From Actinomycetes bacterium (GTDB taxonomy: Bacteria > Actinomycetota > Acidimicrobiia > Spongiisociales > UBA5794), in NCBI GenBank assembly GCA_024275815.1, contig JAJRYI010000448.1, positions 1 to 9,939 of the forward strand: a DNA stretch of 9,939 nt. The letters run 5' to 3'. The notes below the pieces were generated by a model. That model had not been told where the DNA came from and made no database searches. It worked only from the letters and a program-made list of their open reading frames with translations. Of this stretch, positions 1-4,195 are shown piece after piece. The position numbers and the translations under genes were made by a program. Each line of letters begins with the position of its first letter. Position 1 is the first letter of the stretch.

Positions 1-176
1 GCACCCACGGCACCGCGGTGGGTGAGGTTCGCGAGCACGGTGAGGCCCTGGGCGATGATTTGGTGGCTCTTACGACCCTTGATGTCCGCGACGAAACCGA
101 TACCACACGAGTCGTGATCGAGGGCAGGGTGATAGAGCCCCTGCGGCTGTTTCCCCTGGCGATACTCTCTCTGCAC
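1..176 (-). CDS. gltB: Glutamate synthase large subunit, N-terminal fragment (partial)
   Basis: This is the start of the large subunit of glutamate synthase (GOGAT), which makes two glutamates from glutamine and 2-oxoglutarate. Only about 58 residues lie in the window; the rest is off the left edge. The reading frame gives LYHPALDHDSCGIGFVAD, then KSHQIIAQGLTVLANL and THRGAVG, the typical opening of the class II glutamine amidotransferase domain of GltB. The Cys in DSCGIGF (residue 24 from the GTG) would be the N-terminal nucleophile exposed after propeptide removal; the 23-residue propeptide is short compared with E. coli. I chose GTG at 176 because AGAGGG lies just upstream; an in-frame ATG at 188 is the alternative. 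It has the same direction as the met operon but is separated from metX by about 120 bases. A stand-alone class II amidotransferase is possible but less likely given the GltB-like spacing. Confidence 0.85.
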   Translation of the reverse strand, partial: MQREYRQGKQPQGLYHPALDHDSCGIGFVADIKGRKSHQIIAQGLTVLANLTHRGAVG

Positions 177-191
177 GGTCCCTCTCATCCC

Positions 192-210
192 GATTACCCG
201 ACGGGTGATC
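192..210. promoter_or_regulatory. 19-bp near-palindrome upstream of gltB
   Basis: The sequence GATTACCCGACGGGTGATC is symmetric about position 201 with a single mismatched pair. It sits 4 bases upstream of the ATG at 188 and 16 upstream of the preferred GTG at 176, inside the 189-300 gap between metX and gltB. It could be an operator for a dimeric regulator of gltB or a weak 5' UTR hairpin. It does not resemble the GlnR or AmtR nitrogen-regulator boxes as I remember them, so the binding protein is unknown. The rest of the gap shows no convincing terminator for metX. Confidence 0.35.
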
Positions 211-300
211 CGTGTTCACCGTACGCATGAAGTCGTCGTTCTGCGAAAACGGTCCTCGACGTGAATCCTGGTCAGTGCACTCCTGCGTTGCGTCGCCTCA

Positions 301-1470
301 TCACTGATGCCACGGGTTCGTGAGCGTATCGATGAGGTGAGGAGCGAAGAGGTGAGGCTCGAGTAGGAACGAATCGTGACCCTTTTCGGAGTGGACGGTG
401 ATGCGTCGGTGCTCGACACCGGCAGCCTTGAGATGTGTCACGAGCTTGTCCTGCTCGTCGGGGTAGAAGCACACGTCGCTGTCGATGGAGAACACCATGT
501 AGCGGTGCTTGGCTGAGCGTGAGAACAGTTCGGTGAGGTTCTCCACGCCGGCTTCGGCGGCGAGGTCGAAACTCTGCCACCCGTACATGTTCAAGAGGTA
601 GCTGTTGGCGTCGAATCGGCTGACGAACTTGCGGCCCTGGTGCCACATGTAGGACTCGAGCGGGTTGCTGATCTGATAGCTCCCTGGACCGCTGTTGGCC
701 GGGGGCGCTGCATGGGCACGTTGCTTGAGGAACTCGAGCGACACGAACGTCTTGTGGCCGATCATCCTTGCCAGGGCGAGTCCGATGTCGGGCTTCGCGT
801 CCTTGTCGTAGTAGTCGCCGCCTGCAAAGGCCGGGTCCGACTCGATGGCGACGATCTGCTCGAAGTTGTGGATCGTCTGGAGACCGGTCAGCTCTGCCCC
901 CGAAGCGATGGGGATGACGATGTCGACCATCTCGGGGTACCGCGTTGCGAGCGAGAGGCACATGACGCCCCCGGTCGAAGCGCCGATCACGGCGTGCAGC
1001 CGCTCGATGCCGAGGTGTTCAACGAGGCGGACGTTGGCATCGACCGTGTCGCAGAACCCGACACGGGGAAACGACGATCCGTACGGCTTTGCGGTTCGTG
1101 GGTCGATCGATGACGGCCCGGTCGATCCGTAGCAACCCCCGACGTAGTTGGCGGTGATCACGAAGAAGCGGTCCGTGTCGATGGCTTTGCCGGGACCGAC
1201 GAACAGATCCCACCACCCTCTCTGGCACTCCTCGGTCCACTGATCGCCGAGTCCCGGGACGGACGGGCAGTACCCGGCGGAGTGTTGGCTTCCGGTGAGG
1301 GCATGGAACACGAGGATCGCGTTGTCCCGGGCGGGTGTCAGTTCACCGTAGGTCTCGTAGGCGATCGTCACCTCGGGCAGCGACTCTCCTGACTTGAGGG
1401 TGAACGGGTCGTTCTCGGTGCCGAACGTGAAGAACTGCGTCGTCGTCGTGCCGATACTTTCGAGTGTCAT
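301..1470 (-). CDS. metX: Homoserine O-acetyltransferase
   Basis: MetX transfers acetyl from acetyl-CoA to homoserine, giving O-acetylhomoserine, the substrate of MetY. The 389-residue protein is a typical alpha/beta hydrolase-fold MetX: FHALTGS at 55-61, the long signature AIDTDRFFVITANYVGGC followed by YGSTGPSSIDP (about 96-124), a nucleophile elbow GASTGG with Ser165, a SDVCFYP segment with Asp332, and a GHD motif with His365, completing the Ser-Asp-His triad. The elbow reads GASTGG where many MetX proteins have GGSMGG. The ATG at 1470 overlaps the TGA of the preceding CoA-binding gene as ATGA (1467-1470), which fixes the start and implies translational coupling. It is the last gene of the operon. 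Some members of this family use succinyl-CoA; that cannot be excluded here, but the neighbouring metY fits the acetyl route. Confidence 0.93.
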   Translation of the reverse strand: MTLESIGTTTTQFFTFGTENDPFTLKSGESLPEVTIAYETYGELTPARDNAILVFHALTGSQHSAGYCPSVPGLGDQWTEECQRGWWDLFVGPGKAIDTDRFFVITANYVGGCYGSTGPSSIDPRTAKPYGSSFPRVGFCDTVDANVRLVEHLGIERLHAVIGASTGGVMCLSLATRYPEMVDIVIPIASGAELTGLQTIHNFEQIVAIESDPAFAGGDYYDKDAKPDIGLALARMIGHKTFVSLEFLKQRAHAAPPANSGPGSYQISNPLESYMWHQGRKFVSRFDANSYLLNMYGWQSFDLAAEAGVENLTELFSRSAKHRYMVFSIDSDVCFYPDEQDKLVTHLKAAGVEHRRITVHSEKGHDSFLLEPHLFAPHLIDTLTNPWHQ

Positions 1471-1949
1471 AGCGGACGGTGCCTCTTGCTCGAGATGACA
1501 CCGGTGTCGAAGCCCCCGAGATGGAGGCCTCCGTGCCATCTGGCGTGTTCGATCTTCAGACATCGATCCTGGACGACAGCAAGGCCGGCGTCGCGTGCCC
1601 GCTGTGCTGCTTCATCGTGGCGAAGACCGAGTTGGAACCATACGACCATGGCGCCGACCTCGATCGCTTCCTCGACGACGCCTGGGATGGCTTCGGGCCG
1701 CCGGAAGATATCGACGATGTCGGGTACTTCGGGAAGATCTGCGAGCGATGGATAGCAGCGCTCGCCGAGCACCTCGTCGTAGGCGGGGTTCACCGGGTAG
1801 CTGCGCATCGGCGTGCGCACCAGGTAGGCGGCCACGAAGTTCGATGATCGGATCGGGTTCGCAGACACGCCGACGAGTGCGACGCTCTCGGCGTTGCGGA
1901 TGATCTCAAGGCGCTCGGTAGGTGTCGCATCGGGGACGGTCGTGGTCAT
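1467..1949 (-). CDS. CoA-binding domain protein (YccU-type) inside the methionine operon
   Basis: This 160-residue protein is a stand-alone CoA-binding Rossmann domain of the YccU type. Visible family marks are VALVGVSANPIRSSNFVAAYL (24-44), the GxSxNPxRxS nucleotide-binding turn, YPVNPAY (51-57), VDIFRRPE (79-86), the VVWFQLGL strand (102-109) and VVQDRCLKIEHAR (125-137) with a conserved-looking Cys130. Members bind CoA or acyl-CoA but have no agreed reaction. The ATG at 1949 overlaps the metY TGA as ATGA (1946-1949), and its own TGA overlaps the metX ATG in the same way, so it is co-translated between two enzymes that meet at O-acetylhomoserine. A role tied to acetyl-CoA supply or sensing for MetX is an inference. 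An upstream in-frame start at 1979 would lie inside metY and is less likely. Confidence 0.85.
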   Translation of the reverse strand: MTTTVPDATPTERLEIIRNAESVALVGVSANPIRSSNFVAAYLVRTPMRSYPVNPAYDEVLGERCYPSLADLPEVPDIVDIFRRPEAIPGVVEEAIEVGAMVVWFQLGLRHDEAAQRARDAGLAVVQDRCLKIEHARWHGGLHLGGFDTGVISSKRHRPL

Positions 1950-3232
1950 ACCGCCTCCAGTGCTCGTCCGAGATCCCACAGGATGTCCTCGATATCTTCG
2001 ATACCGACGGAGATCCGGATCATGTCGTCGCCGATTCCCATCGCCGATCGGTCCTCGTCGGGGATCTGCTGATGCGTCGTCGATGCCGGGTGGATGACGA
2101 GTGTCTTCGCATCTCCGATGTTCGCGACGTGTGAGGCGAGTTCGACCTCTTCGATGAACGTCACACCTGCGTCGAAGCCGCCGACGAGGCCGAACGTGAA
2201 CACGGCACCGGGGCCCTCGGGAAGGTACCTGCGAGCTGCAGGTGTCGACGCGTTGTCATCGAAGATGGGATAGCCGACCCATGCGACCTTGCGATGTTCG
2301 GCGAGGTACTCGGCGACGGCTCTGGCGTTCGCGACGTGCTGCTTCATCCTCAGGGGCAGTGTCTCGAGGCCGAGGAGGAGCAGGAAGGAGTTGAAGGGGG
2401 ACAGTGAAGCTCCCGTATCCCGCAGGAGTTCCGTGCGGGCCTTCATGAGATAGGCGTACTCGCGGAAGTTCTCCCAGAACGCAAGGTCGTGATAGGCGGG
2501 GGAGGGGTCGGTGAGCAGTGGGAAGTTGCCGTTGTCCCACGGGAACTCGCCGCTTTCGACGATGCACCCTGCAATGACGGAGCCGTGGCCTCCGATGAAC
2601 TTGGTCGCCGAGTGGGTGATGATGTCGGCACCGTGCTCGAACGGTCTGCATAGGTACGGCGTCGCGAACGTGTTGTCCACGACGAGAGGGATCCCATGAC
2701 GGTGAGCAACGTCCGAGACGGATGCGAAGTCGAGCACGTCGGCCCGCGGGTTGCCGATCGTTTCGGCGTAGACAGCTTTCGTGCGGTCGGTGATCGCCGC
2801 CTCGATGGCACCGGGATCACCGATGTCGACGAACGTCACATCGATGCCCATTCGGCGCAGTGTCACGTCGAACTGTGTGTAGGTACCCCCATAGAGGGAC
2901 CGGGAGGCAACGATCTCATCGCCCTTTTGGGCAAGGGTCAGAATCGCGATCAGCTGGGCGGCTTGCCCGGATGCGGTGGCGAGTGCCCCGATACCGCCTT
3001 CGAGCGAGGCCATGCGTTCCTCGAACGCGGCAGAGGTCGGGTTCCCGATGCGTGTGTAGATGTTGCCGAACGTCTGGAGAGCGAACAGGTCGGCTGCGTG
3101 TTGGGCGTCGTCGAATACGTACGACGTGGTGGCGTAGATGGGCATTGCCCTGGCTCCCGTTTCGGGGTCCGGGCGCTGGCCTGCATGGATGGACCTCGTA
3201 GCGAAGCCGTACTGGTGCGGGGTGTCGGTCAT
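1946..3232 (-). CDS. metY: O-acetylhomoserine sulfhydrylase (aminocarboxypropyltransferase)
   Basis: MetY is a PLP enzyme of the Cys/Met metabolism family that replaces the acetyl group of O-acetylhomoserine with sulfide (or methanethiol), giving homocysteine (or methionine). The 428 residues match the usual MetY length. Motifs in order: YTRIGNPT (59-66), which holds cofactor-phosphate-binding residues from the neighbouring subunit; SGQ (88-90); SLYGGTY (112-118); VVDNTFATPYLCRP (184-197) with the PLP-nitrogen Asp186; HSATKFIGGHG (207-217) with the Schiff-base Lys211; and a C-terminal SVGIEDIEDI (408-417). The ATG at 3232 has GGAG 8 bases upstream. The gene follows osmC after 76 bases that contain a strong hairpin, and its TGA overlaps the next gene as ATGA. 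Length and motifs fit MetY better than the shorter cystathionine gamma-synthases. Confidence 0.93.
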   Translation of the reverse strand: MTDTPHQYGFATRSIHAGQRPDPETGARAMPIYATTSYVFDDAQHAADLFALQTFGNIYTRIGNPTSAAFEERMASLEGGIGALATASGQAAQLIAILTLAQKGDEIVASRSLYGGTYTQFDVTLRRMGIDVTFVDIGDPGAIEAAITDRTKAVYAETIGNPRADVLDFASVSDVAHRHGIPLVVDNTFATPYLCRPFEHGADIITHSATKFIGGHGSVIAGCIVESGEFPWDNGNFPLLTDPSPAYHDLAFWENFREYAYLMKARTELLRDTGASLSPFNSFLLLLGLETLPLRMKQHVANARAVAEYLAEHRKVAWVGYPIFDDNASTPAARRYLPEGPGAVFTFGLVGGFDAGVTFIEEVELASHVANIGDAKTLVIHPASTTHQQIPDEDRSAMGIGDDMIRISVGIEDIEDILWDLGRALEAV

Positions 3233-3268
3233 GAGCGTGCTCCGATGGATCGGTCGTCGCGTCGAGCG

Positions 3269-3311
3269 TAGCCGGGACCCGGTCTTGCGAGACCGGGCCC
3301 CGACCCGGCTA
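3269..3311 (-). terminator. Nested hairpin between osmC and metY (terminator or attenuator)
   Basis: An inner perfect 8-bp stem (CCCGGTCT at 3278-3285 with AGACCGGG at 3290-3297, TGCG loop) lies within an outer 8-bp stem (TAGCCGGG at 3269-3276 with CCCGGCTA at 3304-3311). The outer arm includes the osmC stop codon. No T-run follows on the minus strand, so it is not a textbook intrinsic terminator. Because metY starts only 37 bases downstream, it more likely gives partial termination, protects the 3' end of an osmC transcript, or sets the osmC:metY ratio. Confidence 0.45.
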
Positions 3312-3827
3312 GGCGAGTTCGACGGTGAGCGGGACTGCCCGGTTCAACGAGTGCCCGACGGGGGACGATGCAACGACCGTCTCGTGGAGACGGGCCACGG
3401 CTTCGTCGTCGGCATCGCTCTCGATGTGGACGGTGGCGCGGATCGTCTCGTACCCGGCGTTGCCCGGCTCGAGGCCGAGGAAGGACTTGAGGTTCAGGTC
3501 CCCCTCGATGTCGATACGCAGGTCGTCGATACGGATGCCGGCGACGCTGGCGTTGGCGGCGTACCCGATCGCGAGGCAAGAACCCAGGGCCCCGAGGAGA
3601 TGCTCGACGGGGTTGGGTGCCGTTGCCGTGCCGCCGAGGCCCCGGGGCTCATCGGTCGCGATCGTTGCGAAGTCGCGGATCGTCGTCGTGGTGCGGAAGC
3701 CGCCGTCCCATGCAACGGAGGCCTGCCACGTGGTGTCTGCCTTCGTTGGATCGGAGGTGATCGCTTCCGCGAGGGCTCCTATTGCTGCGATGTCCACGTC
3801 GTTGAGATTGATGGTTGAAGTCGTCAT
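3309..3827 (-). CDS. OsmC-family protein with a single conserved cysteine
   Basis: This 172-residue protein has the OsmC/Ohr fold pattern: an N-terminal strand pair (about 33-50, TTWQASVAWDGGFRTTTTI), the phrase APNPVEHLLGALGSCLAIGY (70-89) that puts the first redox Cys (Cys84) on the central helix, and a C-terminal VVASSPVGHSLNRAVPL (151-167). In classical Ohr/OsmC peroxidases the second Cys sits at the start of the CPV motif; here the aligned residue is Ser155. It may therefore not be a standard two-Cys thiol peroxidase. The ATG at 3827 is well supported by AAAGGA 6 bases upstream (3833-3838). It is the first structural gene of the met operon, directly behind the Met/Cys leader ORF, so a role in sulfur or thiol handling is likely but not specified. 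The TAG stop lies in the hairpin before metY. Confidence 0.85.
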   Translation of the reverse strand: MTTSTINLNDVDIAAIGALAEAITSDPTKADTTWQASVAWDGGFRTTTTIRDFATIATDEPRGLGGTATAPNPVEHLLGALGSCLAIGYAANASVAGIRIDDLRIDIEGDLNLKSFLGLEPGNAGYETIRATVHIESDADDEAVARLHETVVASSPVGHSLNRAVPLTVELA

Positions 3828-3840
3828 GTGAGTCCTTTCA

Positions 3841-3951
3841 GGGTGACCGGAACTACCGGTCGGAGTTGAAACGGAACGCCGGAGTGCCCTCTCGGGTGGT
3901 GGCGTTTCCTAGGAGCGCACGACAGATGCGCATGGGCAAGCCACCCGAGAG
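3841..3951 (-). promoter_or_regulatory. Candidate attenuator RNA: alternative stems between leader ORF and osmC
   Basis: On the minus-strand RNA, CTCTCGGGTGG (3941-3951, within leader codons 26-30) pairs perfectly over 11 bp with CCACCCGAGAG (3889-3899, downstream of the leader stop). A competing stem GGCGTT (3901-3906) with AACGCC (3875-3880) encloses the second arm in its loop, so the two structures should exclude each other. Further down, GACCGG/CCGGTC (3845-3850 with 3856-3861, loop AACTA) forms a small hairpin just before the osmC Shine-Dalgarno sequence. No U-run is present, so control may act on translation or by Rho. I do not recognise a known SAM or SAH riboswitch class. Confidence 0.45.
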
Positions 3952-4028
3952 CCGGGCATGCACATACACATCGACATGACGAGGTCGCGTGGGAACACGA
4001 GGGAGGCGGGTGTCGATGTACCCATCAT
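3909..4028 (-). CDS. Putative Met/Cys-rich leader peptide upstream of osmC-metY operon
   Basis: This 39-codon ORF starts at ATGATG (4028; second ATG at 4025) with AGAGGA (4033-4038) at good spacing, and ends at TAG (3909-3911), 81 bases before osmC. Residues 18-33 read MSMCMCMPGSRVACPC: four Met and four Cys in 16 residues, directly ahead of genes that make homocysteine and methionine. That composition is typical of amino-acid attenuator leaders, where ribosome stalling at codons for the end product controls downstream expression. The codons just after the cluster form one arm of an 11-bp RNA stem. What I see is the ORF, the SD, the Met/Cys bias and the stems; the regulatory function is inference. 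A rival frame over the same bases (see rejected items) contains RHVDV and lacks a clear SD. Confidence 0.55.
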   Translation of the reverse strand: MMGTSTPASLVFPRDLVMSMCMCMPGSRVACPCASVVRS

Positions 4029-4050
4029 CTGATCCTCTCGTGTCCGGTGG

Positions 4051-4066
4051 CACGCCGATCGGCGTG
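4051..4066. promoter_or_regulatory. Perfect 16-bp palindrome in the divergent met/ppc region
   Basis: CACGCCGATCGGCGTG reads identically on both strands. It lies 22 bases upstream of the leader ATG (minus) and about 130 upstream of ppc (plus). It may be an operator for a dimeric regulator controlling the met leader transcript, or, if transcribed, a 6-bp hairpin with a GATC loop. The candidate minus-strand -35 TTGACT (4076-4081) is near, but I see no matching -10, so the promoter position is uncertain. Confidence 0.45.
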
Positions 4067-4079
4067 TGGCCGAGGAGTC

Positions 4080-4097
4080 AACCACTGTCTCGCGGTT
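4080..4097. promoter_or_regulatory. Imperfect inverted repeat AACCnC-N6-GnGGTT
   Basis: AACCAC, six bases (TGTCTC), then GCGGTT form a spaced dyad with one mismatched pair, inside the 4029-4195 divergent intergenic region. The spacing is that of a helix-turn-helix dimer site. The evidence is only symmetry and location between two divergent transcription units; chance is possible. Confidence 0.25.
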
Positions 4098-4182
4098 AAG
4101 GCAAATCTGCGTGGAAACACATCGATCCACACGGTGAGTGCACCGATCGACTGCCCAGGGTGCCTGATGTCCGAACTGACCG

Positions 4183-4188
4183 TACTCT
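4183..4188 (+). promoter_or_regulatory. Candidate -10 box for a leaderless ppc transcript
   Basis: TACTCT fits TANNNT and ends 7 bases before the ATG at 4196, which would put the transcription start at or next to the start codon. No Shine-Dalgarno sequence is visible before that ATG, which agrees with a leaderless message. No clear -35 is seen. Confidence 0.3.
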
Positions 4189-4195
4189 CGTGTCC

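Noticed and set aside
18..230. Plus-strand ORF at the left edge
   Set aside because: It is antisense to the gltB start, whose minus-strand translation matches the GOGAT N-terminus.
3841..4028. SAM or SAH riboswitch upstream of osmC-metY
   Set aside because: Looked for because metY is often riboswitch-controlled. The conserved cores of SAM-I/IV, SAM-II and SAH classes, as I know them, are not present; only the leader ORF and simple stems are seen.
3853..4053. Rival leader frame on the minus strand containing RHVDVYVHARLSGG and MRICRALLGN
   Set aside because: It begins with RHVD as in some actinobacterial sulfur leader peptides, but the expected SAxC tail does not follow, its GTG start at 4053 has no SD, and it lacks the Met/Cys cluster. 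It remains a possible alternative, so the leader call is kept at moderate confidence.
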